A stretch of 5,573 bases of DNA, taken from NCBI GenBank assembly GCA_030628225.1, contig DAOVRJ010000170.1:1-5573 (forward strand). The letters run 5' to 3'. Positions 1-5,554 of the stretch are shown here, in pieces. This DNA comes from Candidatus Zixiibacteriota bacterium. Lineage in GTDB: Bacteria > SM23-81. A program made the translations under genes and the position numbers. Position 1 is the stretch's first letter; each line of letters starts with the position of its first letter. The notes beneath the pieces were generated by a model that saw only the letters and a list, made by a program, of their open reading frames with translations, was not told the origin of the DNA and did not search any database.

Positions 1-623
1 ACCACGATGGTGTCGTTGAGGGAGTACCCCACGATGGTCAGCAGGGCGGCGACGATGGATAGAGAGATCTCCTTGTTCAGCAGGGAGAAGATGCCCAGGG
101 TGATCAGCACATCGTGAAACAGCGCGACTATGGCCCCCACGGCGAACTTAAACTCGAAACGCCACGAGATGTAGATGAGAATTCCAATCATGGCATAGAT
201 GATAGCCCAGATGGCCTTGCGCTTGAGCTCCCGGCCGATCTTGGGCCCCACCTTCTCCTCCCGGCGAACCTCGAACTTGTTGTCCGGGAAATCGCGGGCC
301 AAGGCGTCCTTAATCTGATCGGACACCATGGTGCCCACCTCTTGTTTCTTCACTCTGAGGAGGACCTCATTACCCTCGCCGAACTTCTGTATCTCGCAGT
401 CCGCCCAGCCGATCTTATCCAGGGTACTTCGGATCTCCTGTACGGAGAGGTCCTTTTCAAATTTTATTTGCAGAAGAGTGCCGCCAGCAAAATCGATGCT
501 GAAGACCGGTCCCTTGTGGGCGATGAGGGAGACGAGACCGATGATGATCAGGCTGGCGGAGATCACGAAAGCGATCTTTCGTTTGCCCACGAAATCGATA
601 TGCGTGCCCTTTAGAATTTGCAA
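1..623 (-). CDS. secF: Protein translocase subunit SecF, C-terminal end cut by window edge
   Basis: SecF pairs with SecD in the cytoplasmic membrane and uses the proton gradient to help the SecYEG channel complete protein export. I read 207 codons on the minus strand, running off the window at position 1; the family is usually about 300 residues, so roughly the last 100 are missing. Visible marks: TM1 at about residues 16-35, the SecF signature SIDFAGGT at 42-49, a periplasmic P1-like domain to about 130, TM2 at about 137-154, then the conserved ALFHDV (167-172) and LLTIVGYSLNDT (194-205) membrane motifs. The start is TTG: the in-frame stop TAA lies at 648-650, no ATG or GTG lies between, and a GGGGAGAG ribosome-binding site precedes the TTG. 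The product then begins MQILKGTHIDFVGK, typical of SecF. It lies 42 bases after the secD stop, almost certainly in one operon. Identity is certain; the start is very likely. Confidence 0.96.
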   Translation of the reverse strand, partial: MQILKGTHIDFVGKRKIAFVISASLIIIGLVSLIAHKGPVFSIDFAGGTLLQIKFEKDLSVQEIRSTLDKIGWADCEIQKFGEGNEVLLRVKKQEVGTMVSDQIKDALARDFPDNKFEVRREEKVGPKIGRELKRKAIWAIIYAMIGILIYISWRFEFKFAVGAIVALFHDVLITLGIFSLLNKEISLSIVAALLTIVGYSLNDTIV

Positions 624-626
624 CTT

Positions 627-634
627 CTCTCCCC
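627..634 (-). promoter_or_regulatory. Ribosome-binding site that fixes the TTG start of secF
   Basis: The minus strand reads GGGGAGAG here, and its GGAG core (629-632) ends five bases before the TTG at 621-623. Because a TAA in the same frame lies at 648-650 and no other start codon intervenes, this site decides the secF start. Confidence 0.7.
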
Positions 635-665
635 GCTGAAATGGTTTTTATGGTTTTGAAGATGG

Positions 666-2363
666 TCAAATACTGATCTTCGCCTGTGGCCGAGGCTCGT
701 AGAGCAGATGAAAGACAACCCTGGTGATAACGATAGCCGTGAACATGCTGGCCAGAATGCCGATGGACAGGGTGACAGCGAACCCCTTGATGGGTCCGGT
801 TCCAAACTGATAGAGCACGATGGCCGTAATCAGGGTGGTGATGTTGGCGTCCAGGATGGTCCGGAAGGCCCGGGAGTAGCCGCTGTCGATGGCTGACAAA
901 ATTGTTTTGCCAGCGCGCAGCTCCTCCCGAATTCGCTCGAAGATAAGCACATTAGCGTCCACGGCCATGCCGATGGTCAGAATGATGCCGGCGATGCCCG
1001 GCAGAGTCAAGGTGGCGCCCAGGCCGGCAAGAACGGCCATGATGAAGAAAATGTTCAGAAACAGGGCCAGGTTGGCGATGATCCCGGAGAACTTGTAATA
1101 GACGATCATGAACAGAAGCACGATGATGAAGCCGATGATGGCCGCTCGCATGCCCATTTTAATGGAATCGGCGCCCAGGGATGGCCCCACGGTCCGTTCC
1201 TCGATGATCTCGGCGGGTGCCGGCAGAGCTCCTGCCCGCAAGACAATAACCAGATCGCGGGCATCATTCATGGTGAAAGTGCCGCTGATTCTGGCCTGTC
1301 CACCGGGAATTTTCTCCTGGATGACCGGTGCGGAGTAAACATTGCCGTCCAGGACGATAGCCATACGCTTGTTGATGTTAGCGGCGGAGACCCGGGAAAG
1401 GTCCCTGGCCCCCTGTTTGTTGAACTCCACAGACACATAGGGCTTGTTGCCAGTCTCGAAATCCATTCCCTGGCCGATCTCCACACTGGCATTTTTCAGG
1501 GTCTTACCGGTCAACTCGGCTTTCTCGTTAAGCAGGTAAAGAAGTCGATAATCTTGGCCATTTAGCTCTTCATAATCACTGCCCCATGCCAATTGGGCGC
1601 CGACGGGGATCTGCTTCTGCACCACGGGGTCGGCCAGCAGTTTCTCCACCCTGGGGAAGTTGTCTTTCGATACGAAGTAATAGTGAGGAGAAGCAATGCC
1701 ATCCATCCGCAGTAACAGAGAAGAAAAGGGCATCTGGGCCAGGGCGAACTCTGGAGCGGTTGCCTCCTCCTTAATCAGCTCATCCTCAAACAGTTCGGGG
1801 AACGCCTCCTCTTCTGTTTCCCCCTCAAACAGCTCGGGGAGCTCTTCCTCTTCTGCTTCCCCCGGGAGCTCTACTGTGATTCCCTTCTCGTGCAAAGCCC
1901 TGTCGATCTTAGCCAGGACTGACTGGAAAACATCCGGTTCCTTGAGAAGCTTGAACTCCAACAGGGCGGTTTTGCCAATGAGCTCCTTGGCCCGGGCCTC
2001 ATCTTGCAGGCCAGGAAGCTCGATGATGATTCGCTCATCCCCCTGTCGCTGGATGATCGGCTCGGCCACCCCGAACTCATCGATGCGGTTGCGGATGATC
2101 TCCAGAGCCCGGTCCAGAGCATCCTCTGCCTCGGAGCTGGTCAGATTGCTCTTGTCCACCTCCATGACCAGATGCATCCCCCCCCTGAGGTCCAGACCCA
2201 GCTTGATGGCCTTCTTCTCAAGATTGTAAAGAGCCTTGGGATCCATCTGCTCTTTAGCCAGGTCGGACAAGGTGTGAAGTCTCACGGTGGGGTACAGGTA
2301 CCAAGCCGCCAGGAGGATGGCGGCCACGATGATAATGATTCTCCACTTTGGAGTTCTTTTCAT
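666..2363 (-). CDS. secD: Protein translocase subunit SecD
   Basis: SecD is the larger partner of SecF in the Sec export complex. Its periplasmic head binds emerging substrate, and its membrane part couples to the proton gradient. The protein has 565 residues, within the normal family range (E. coli about 615). Order: TM1 at about 8-25; signature LGLDLRGGMHLV at 55-66 opening the P1 head; the conserved KTALLEFKLL stretch at 131-140; an acidic insert at 168-200; the second head part ending in VLRAGALPAP (374-383); TVGPSLG (391-397); then five membrane segments at about 405-423, 428-450, 453-475, 504-520 and 524-553, carrying the family motifs GMAVDANVLIFERIREE (465-481), LDANITTLITA (504-514) and GTGPIKGFA (521-529). 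The ATG follows an AGAGG ribosome-binding site at seven bases. No yajC gene precedes it; the next upstream gene is pdxJ. secF follows 42 bases downstream. Confidence 0.98.
   Translation of the reverse strand: MKRTPKWRIIIIVAAILLAAWYLYPTVRLHTLSDLAKEQMDPKALYNLEKKAIKLGLDLRGGMHLVMEVDKSNLTSSEAEDALDRALEIIRNRIDEFGVAEPIIQRQGDERIIIELPGLQDEARAKELIGKTALLEFKLLKEPDVFQSVLAKIDRALHEKGITVELPGEAEEEELPELFEGETEEEAFPELFEDELIKEEATAPEFALAQMPFSSLLLRMDGIASPHYYFVSKDNFPRVEKLLADPVVQKQIPVGAQLAWGSDYEELNGQDYRLLYLLNEKAELTGKTLKNASVEIGQGMDFETGNKPYVSVEFNKQGARDLSRVSAANINKRMAIVLDGNVYSAPVIQEKIPGGQARISGTFTMNDARDLVIVLRAGALPAPAEIIEERTVGPSLGADSIKMGMRAAIIGFIIVLLFMIVYYKFSGIIANLALFLNIFFIMAVLAGLGATLTLPGIAGIILTIGMAVDANVLIFERIREELRAGKTILSAIDSGYSRAFRTILDANITTLITAIVLYQFGTGPIKGFAVTLSIGILASMFTAIVITRVVFHLLYEPRPQAKISI
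1785..1862 (-). repeat. Tandem 39-base duplication inside secD (two 13-residue acidic units)
   Basis: Two adjacent in-frame copies encode GEAEEEELPELFE (residues 168-180) and GETEEEAFPELFE (181-193), matching at 10 of 13 residues. At DNA level the copies are 1824-1862 and 1785-1823. They sit in the periplasmic head between two conserved blocks, where the family is variable in length. This looks like a fairly recent tandem duplication of an acidic linker that keeps the frame. Confidence 0.85.
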
Positions 2364-2461
2364 AGAATGACCTCTTCTGTCGTCTGGAGCCCGCTTACCC
2401 GTTGAATGGGGTCCGAAATGTGGGATGTTGACAATAGCTCGATAGAAAGAGATGAAAAAAG

Positions 2462-2490
2462 AATATAACCAGTCGCCAGCCTCATGTCAA
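2462..2490 (-). promoter_or_regulatory. Predicted sigma70-type promoter of secDF
   Basis: On the minus strand a perfect -35 box TTGACA (2485-2490) is followed by exactly 17 bases and a -10 box TATATT (2462-2467), five of six matching TATAAT. It lies in the 146-base gap between the pdxJ stop and the secD start. The predicted transcript would start near 2453-2455, leaving a leader of about 90 bases in which I see no open leader peptide. secD and secF can therefore be expressed separately from pdxJ. This rests on sequence match only. Confidence 0.75.
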
Positions 2491-2509
2491 TACAATTTCT
2501 GCTGACGGT

Positions 2510-3223
2510 TTACCTGATCAGATGGAGCATCTCCCGCACGGCCTGCTCCATGCCGGTCATGATGGCCCGGGCCACGATGGTGTGTCCGATGTTCAACTCT
2601 TCTACCTCCGGGATCTCGGCTATGGGGCGGACGTTCTGATAGGTCAGGCCGTGACCGGCGCTCACCCCGAAACCCAGCTTGGCGGCGATGCCGGCGATGT
2701 ACTGAATTTTCTCCAACTGGGCCAGCTCCTCCTCGGCATTCGTGGCATCGGCATACAGGCCGGTGTGAATCTCCACGTAGTCGGCTTGAAGCTTGGCCCC
2801 AGCCTTGATCTGCTCTAGGGCAGGGTCGACGAAGAGGCTCACCAGGATGCCGGCGTTTTGCAGAGCGGGAATGGCCTCCGCCAGCCGCTCGTAGTTCTGC
2901 TGAACGTCCAGACCTCCCTCGGTGGTCACCTCCTCACGCTTCTCCGGCACCAGGGTGACCATGTCAGGTTTGGTGTCCAGGGCGATCTTCACCATAGCCC
3001 CGGTGGCGGCCATCTCCAAATTGAGATGGCTGCGGACCACCTCTTTGAGGAGTCGAAGATCCCGATCCTGGATATGCCTGCGGTCCTCCCTCAGGTGACA
3101 TACAATACCATCTGCCCCAGCCAGTTCTACCATGATGGCGGCGGCCACCGGATCTGGCTCATCCGTCTTTCGCGCCTCCCGGACAGTGGCCACATGATCT
3201 ACGTTAACGCCCAGTTTCACCAT
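2510..3223 (-). CDS. pdxJ: Pyridoxine 5'-phosphate synthase
   Basis: PdxJ catalyses the ring-closing step of the DXP-dependent vitamin B6 pathway in the cytoplasm: 1-deoxy-D-xylulose 5-phosphate plus 3-amino-2-oxopropyl phosphate gives pyridoxine 5'-phosphate. The protein has 237 residues, the usual length, and is a single TIM barrel. Motifs in order: [15 protein letters not shown] (4-18), [13 protein letters not shown] (39-51), NLEMAAT (68-74), [17 protein letters not shown] (91-107), VSLFVDP (128-134), [10 protein letters not shown] (149-158), [15 protein letters not shown] (184-198) and [13 protein letters not shown] (208-220). His43, Glu70 and His191 occupy the places of the E. coli catalytic residues His45, Glu72 and His193, and no key residue is missing. 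The ATG follows a G-rich GGGGGTG site by four bases. The gene starts 27 bases after the stop of the deacetylase gene, so the two are probably one operon. No strong terminator is seen after its TAA. Confidence 0.98.
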   Translation of the reverse strand: MVKLGVNVDHVATVREARKTDEPDPVAAAIMVELAGADGIVCHLREDRRHIQDRDLRLLKEVVRSHLNLEMAATGAMVKIALDTKPDMVTLVPEKREEVTTEGGLDVQQNYERLAEAIPALQNAGILVSLFVDPALEQIKAGAKLQADYVEIHTGLYADATNAEEELAQLEKIQYIAGIAAKLGFGVSAGHGLTYQNVRPIAEIPEVEELNIGHTIVARAIMTGMEQAVREMLHLIR

Positions 3224-3250
3224 CTTGCACCCCCATGAACGGGCTTGCCT

Positions 3251-4444
3251 CTATCGGCGTGCCTCGAGCACCCGCGAGACGTGAGCGAACTGCACGCCTT
3301 TTTTTTCCAGCCGGGGAATCATCTCCCTCAACACCTGCAGGGTGTTGGCCCTGATGTGGCCGATGCCGATGGCCGAGCCATCCTGCAGAGCCTTCTCGGC
3401 CAGAGCTTCCAGCCTTCTTTTGATCTGAGCCGCATCATCCTCGCTGTCCAGGAAGCCGTCCGATCTGTCGCAGGAGAACCTCAGTTCTTTGGCCACGTCA
3501 AGGACCACTGATTGCGAGCTGGTCCGGCTGTCCACGAAGAACTTGCCGGCAGCCTTGATCTCCTCCAAGACGACGCGCATCACCTTCCTGTTCTCGGTGG
3601 CCAGAGATCCCATGTGGTTGTTGACGCCCACCGCCTGGGGGATCTCAGCGAGAGCCCAGCGGACCCGGCGGCGAATCTCATCCTCGGGCAGATCCACCAA
3701 AATGCCATTTTCCTCACCCAGGTTTCCATCTTTGGGCTGCATGGGCAGATGGAGCAGCACCTGATGGCCGGCAGCAACTGCCTGACGGGCGATCTGCCGC
3801 GATGTTTTGTGGCCCGGGATAACGGCCACCGTCAGAGCGATGGGCAGCTGGATAAAGGAATTAGCCACCTGGTTGTCGATGGCCCCGAAATCGTCGATGA
3901 TGATGGACAATCTGCCCTGCGTGGGCGGTATGTTCTTGTCGGATATTAGTTCCACGAGGTGGGACCGCAGCCCCTCCACGCCTAACTCCATGGTCAGGCG
4001 GTCTCCGCTCCGTCCCTGTACAGCGCTCAGGACCTGTCCGCCGGTTTCCTGGACCGTCCTGGTGATGGTCAGGTTGCAGAGCAGCAGGGAAATCTGGCTG
4101 GTGACCCGAACGGTCAGCTGACGAAACCGCCAACGATTTCCCCCCTCCTTTATATCCTTCTGGTCCTGAATGACGAAGATCGGAGAAGTTCCCAGATTAT
4201 CCAGGGCCTCCCGCAGCGCTCGATCCACCCTGTCCGAAAGCTGGAGGTGATCTTTCACCTCCTGGGGACGGCTAAACAGACGCTGGAGTGAGCCTTCACG
4301 CCAGATCTGCTGCATCCCCACTGTGATCACGGCGACCACCAGGATCAGGCCGATGATCTTGACAGTCCTCCTGGTGTTCCGGGGCTTTCGCCGTATACTA
4401 CGGGTAGCGCGGAATTTAGAGGAGGAAGATGGCCTCCTTGGCAT
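3251..4444 (-). CDS. Divergent polysaccharide deacetylase family protein (YibQ-like), membrane-anchored
   Basis: This belongs to the divergent polysaccharide deacetylase family (E. coli YibQ type), a variant of the NodB-like carbohydrate esterase fold; the substrate is unknown. Numbered from the chosen start (397 residues): an Arg/Ser-rich cytoplasmic tail, one membrane anchor at about 28-44, a poorly conserved region of about 130 residues, then the catalytic-type domain from about 178. It carries LSIIIDDFG (179-187), IALTVAVIPG (202-211), LLHLPMQP (230-237), GVNNHMGS (273-280), KFFVDSRTSS (301-310) and AIGIGHIRANTL (358-369). The paired Asp and the His residues of the fold are therefore present. 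An ATG six bases upstream (4448-4450) would give 399 residues, but TGAGGA abuts that codon and lies at proper distance only from the ATG at 4442-4444. pdxJ follows by 27 bases. The anchor predicts an extracytoplasmic domain. Family is certain; enzyme activity is inferred. Confidence 0.93.
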   Translation of the reverse strand: MPRRPSSSSKFRATRSIRRKPRNTRRTVKIIGLILVVAVITVGMQQIWREGSLQRLFSRPQEVKDHLQLSDRVDRALREALDNLGTSPIFVIQDQKDIKEGGNRWRFRQLTVRVTSQISLLLCNLTITRTVQETGGQVLSAVQGRSGDRLTMELGVEGLRSHLVELISDKNIPPTQGRLSIIIDDFGAIDNQVANSFIQLPIALTVAVIPGHKTSRQIARQAVAAGHQVLLHLPMQPKDGNLGEENGILVDLPEDEIRRRVRWALAEIPQAVGVNNHMGSLATENRKVMRVVLEEIKAAGKFFVDSRTSSQSVVLDVAKELRFSCDRSDGFLDSEDDAAQIKRRLEALAEKALQDGSAIGIGHIRANTLQVLREMIPRLEKKGVQFAHVSRVLEARR

Positions 4445-4450
4445 GGCCAT

Positions 4451-4456
4451 TCCTCA
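4451..4456 (-). promoter_or_regulatory. Ribosome-binding site favouring the inner ATG of the deacetylase gene
   Basis: The minus strand reads TGAGGA here. Its GAGG core ends seven bases before the ATG at 4442-4444 but only one base before the ATG at 4448-4450, so the inner start is favoured. Confidence 0.55.
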
Positions 4457-4477
4457 GGTGTGTGCCCGGCAGGGCTC

Positions 4478-4483
4478 ATTATA
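4478..4483 (-). promoter_or_regulatory. Candidate -10 box for the deacetylase-pdxJ unit
   Basis: A perfect TATAAT on the minus strand lies 28 bases upstream of the 4450 ATG and partly overlaps the T-tract of the preceding terminator. A transcript would begin near 4471. No good -35 box is found: the hexamer at 17-base spacing is AGATAC, inside the terminator stem, and there is no TG extension. The strong terminator just upstream makes a promoter here expected, but the site is weakly supported. Confidence 0.4.
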
Positions 4484-4515
4484 AAAAAAGGAGATGCAGA
4501 GTATCTGCGATCTCC
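4481..4515 (-). terminator. Intrinsic (rho-independent) terminator of the lipoprotein gene
   Basis: On the minus strand GGAGAT (4510-4515), one unpaired C (4509) and GCAGA (4504-4508) pair across a three-base TAC loop with TCTGC (4496-4500) and ATCTCC (4490-4495). This gives an 11-pair stem followed directly by seven T (4483-4489). It begins 28 bases after the stop codon of the gene at 4544, so that gene is probably a single-gene transcription unit. Confidence 0.88.
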
Positions 4516-4543
4516 GCCAGCAGCATGGTATCACGGGGAAAAA

Positions 4544-5119
4544 TCAGCGACCTTCCGGGGGAATGGACTCGTCCCGATTCTCGATGATCACCCAGAAGTC
4601 CTTGCTCTGCTCGACGAACTTGTATTTCTGAGTGCCGCTGGCCGTCTGAGCGCTGGCGCCATCGAAGACGGTCACCTGAAAATAAGCCTCGATGCTCTGA
4701 ACATCCCCCTGGTCCTTGTTTTCCTCACCGACCCCCTCCCCGGTATAGCGGAGGGTTCCGAACTTCCATTGGATCTCCACCTGCTCCAGGCTGAACATGT
4801 TGCTGATGATGGCGATCTCGTCGTCGTAACTATACAGGGCGTTGATATCTGTGGCCGCCAAATGGGGATCGATGAACTGAAAGTCCCGGTGGAGGCACCT
4901 CTTGTAGACATCAATATCTTTGTGATTGAGGGCCGACTCGAAGTTGAACAGCACGCTGTCAGGGCTGGTCTGGGCTTTGGTTGGCGTCAACGAGTAGTCA
5001 TCAGGCTCCCTCTGCTCAGGAGCGAAGATGTTCGTACAGTTCGCCCAAAGGAAGAGCAAAACGAGCAGAGCCGGCATGGCCCATTTCGACGCTGTCCGGA
5101 GAATCTCAGTTCTGGCCAC
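4544..5119 (-). CDS. Putative lipoprotein of unknown function, possibly NTF2-like
   Basis: I do not recognise this 191-residue protein as a named family. A basic start (Arg3, Arg8, Lys12) and a hydrophobic stretch at 15-26 (MPALLVLLFLWA) lead to Cys28 followed by TNIFAPEQ, which looks like a lipoprotein signal. Asn27 just before the Cys is unusual, since Gly, Ala or Ser is normal there. The mature part is mixed alpha/beta; SVLFNFESALNHKDIDVYKRC (55-75) followed by HRDFQFIDP (77-85), and a C-terminal part with WVIIENRDE (176-184), loosely resemble small NTF2/SnoaL-fold proteins. That is inference. The GTG start at 5117-5119 is well fixed: an in-frame TAG lies immediately before it (5120-5122) and GGAGG lies five bases upstream. 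It has its own promoter and terminator. It is probably exported and membrane-attached, but could instead be a signal-anchored or cleaved secreted protein. Confidence 0.85.
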   Translation of the reverse strand: MARTEILRTASKWAMPALLVLLFLWANCTNIFAPEQREPDDYSLTPTKAQTSPDSVLFNFESALNHKDIDVYKRCLHRDFQFIDPHLAATDINALYSYDDEIAIISNMFSLEQVEIQWKFGTLRYTGEGVGEENKDQGDVQSIEAYFQVTVFDGASAQTASGTQKYKFVEQSKDFWVIIENRDESIPPEGR

Positions 5120-5124
5120 CTATT

Positions 5125-5130
5125 CCTCCC
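5125..5130 (-). promoter_or_regulatory. Ribosome-binding site fixing the GTG start of the putative lipoprotein gene
   Basis: The minus strand reads GGGAGG, and the GGAGG core ends five bases before GTG at 5117-5119. The codon directly before that GTG is an in-frame TAG, so no longer product is possible. Confidence 0.75.
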
Positions 5131-5147
5131 GCGATGATACTGGTGAA

Positions 5148-5176
5148 TAAATACCATCGTTCAGTTGTAAAGTCAA
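5148..5176 (-). promoter_or_regulatory. Predicted sigma70-type promoter of the putative lipoprotein gene
   Basis: The minus strand has TTGACT (5171-5176, five of six to the -35 consensus), a 17-base spacer and TATTTA (5148-5153) preceded by TGG, an extended -10 arrangement that can offset a weak -10 hexamer. The predicted start near 5141 leaves a leader of about 20 bases containing the ribosome-binding site. Confidence 0.6.
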
Positions 5177-5186
5177 GGGAAAAAGA

Positions 5187-5207
5187 TTGAGAGTTGAGCG
5201 AGTTGAG
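5187..5207. repeat. Short direct repeats of TTGAG
   Basis: TTGAG occurs at 5187-5191, 5194-5198 and 5203-5207, and the last two are part of exact GAGTTGAG copies nine bases apart (5191-5198, 5200-5207). They lie just upstream of the putative lipoprotein promoter. They could be low-complexity drift or a regulator half-site array; nothing decides between these. Confidence 0.45.
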
Positions 5208-5214
5208 AGAGTGT

Positions 5215-5232
5215 GGCAATAGCAATGGCAAT
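5215..5232. repeat. Three tandem hexamers GGCAAT / AGCAAT / GGCAAT
   Basis: Three head-to-tail six-base units, with one mismatch in the middle copy. It is a small microsatellite-like tract in non-coding sequence; TGGCAATG also recurs at about 5364-5371. Confidence 0.6.
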
Positions 5233-5413
5233 GCGCCGTAGGAGGCATCTCCTGATGCCGATATCAGTAAGAAGTCGGCAGGAGGCAGTAAGCAGCTAAA
5301 GGTAAAAGTTAAAAAAGTCAGCTTGTTTGGCCTTTACGAGTCTCGAATCTCGCTTAGTAGAAATGGCAATGAAAAAATAGTCAACAGAAGGGAGATGCCT
5401 GCCCACTGCTACT

Positions 5414-5435
5414 GGGGCTGGGGGTCAGGGAGGGG
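5414..5435 (+). other. Potential G-quadruplex motif
   Basis: Four G-runs on the plus strand, GGGG (5414-5417), GGGGG (5420-5424), GGG (5428-5430) and GGGG (5432-5435), are separated by loops of two, three and one bases. This meets the usual G3+ N1-7 quadruplex pattern with short loops. Whether it folds in the cell is not known. Confidence 0.6.
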
Positions 5436-5475
5436 CAAATTTACAATTTGAAATTTGCACTTTGCAATTTGAAAT
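5435..5475. repeat. AT-rich block with inverted and direct repeats
   Basis: GCAAATTT (5435-5442) and AAATTTGC (5451-5458) form a perfect eight-base inverted repeat around an eight-base spacer. In addition CAATTTGAAAT occurs twice in direct orientation (5444-5454 and 5465-5475). The block is built from a small vocabulary of TTTGCA, CAATTTG and AAATTTG words. Confidence 0.65.
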
Positions 5476-5486
5476 GATGTTTTATA

Positions 5487-5504
5487 AGGGGGAGGTTTCC
5501 CCCT
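5487..5504. repeat. Palindrome 1: perfect seven-base-pair hairpin
   Basis: AGGGGGA (5487-5493) and TCCCCCT (5498-5504) are perfect complements around a four-base loop. No T-tract of useful length follows on either strand, so it is not a standard intrinsic terminator. Confidence 0.7.
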
Positions 5505-5512
5505 CGCTTCAA

Positions 5513-5537
5513 CCGGCGTGCTGCTTCGCAGCACCGG
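5513..5537. repeat. Palindrome 2: GC-rich imperfect hairpin with three-base loop
   Basis: CCGG (5513-5516) and TGCTGC (5519-5524) pair with GCAGCA (5528-5533) and CCGG (5534-5537), leaving a two-base CG bulge and a TTC loop. An alternative pairing extends the inner stem to seven pairs (5518-5524 with 5528-5534). Confidence 0.65.
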
Positions 5538-5554
5538 GGCGCTATGGCCGTGAG

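Noticed and set aside
114-614. Long plus-strand open frame opposite secF, and similar plus-strand frames opposite secD, pdxJ, the deacetylase and the lipoprotein gene
   Set aside because: Each lies wholly opposite a gene with clear family motifs, has no recognisable domain, and has composition typical of antisense reading of a real gene.
457-669. Minus-strand ATG frame starting in the secD-secF gap and overlapping the start of secF
   Set aside because: It is in a different frame from the conserved SecF motifs and encodes an Arg/His-rich sequence without homology; the TTG-started frame carries the real protein.
1746-1784. Possible third, degraded copy of the SecD 13-residue unit (residues 194-206)
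   Set aside because: The next 13 residues share only scattered Glu positions with the two clear copies, no better than expected for an acidic stretch.
4445-4450. Outer ATG as start of the deacetylase gene
   Set aside because: The ribosome-binding site abuts it with only one base of spacing; the ATG at 4442-4444 has seven bases. The outer start cannot be fully excluded and changes only two residues.
5187-5476. CRISPR array or other regular repeat array in the non-coding flank
   Set aside because: Repeat words are 5 to 11 bases long with irregular spacing; there are no 24-40 base repeats or uniform spacers.
5487-5504. Palindrome 1 as an intrinsic terminator for a gene beyond the right edge
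   Set aside because: The stem is GC-rich, but the following minus-strand sequence is TATAAAACATC, without a T-tract, and the plus side also lacks one.
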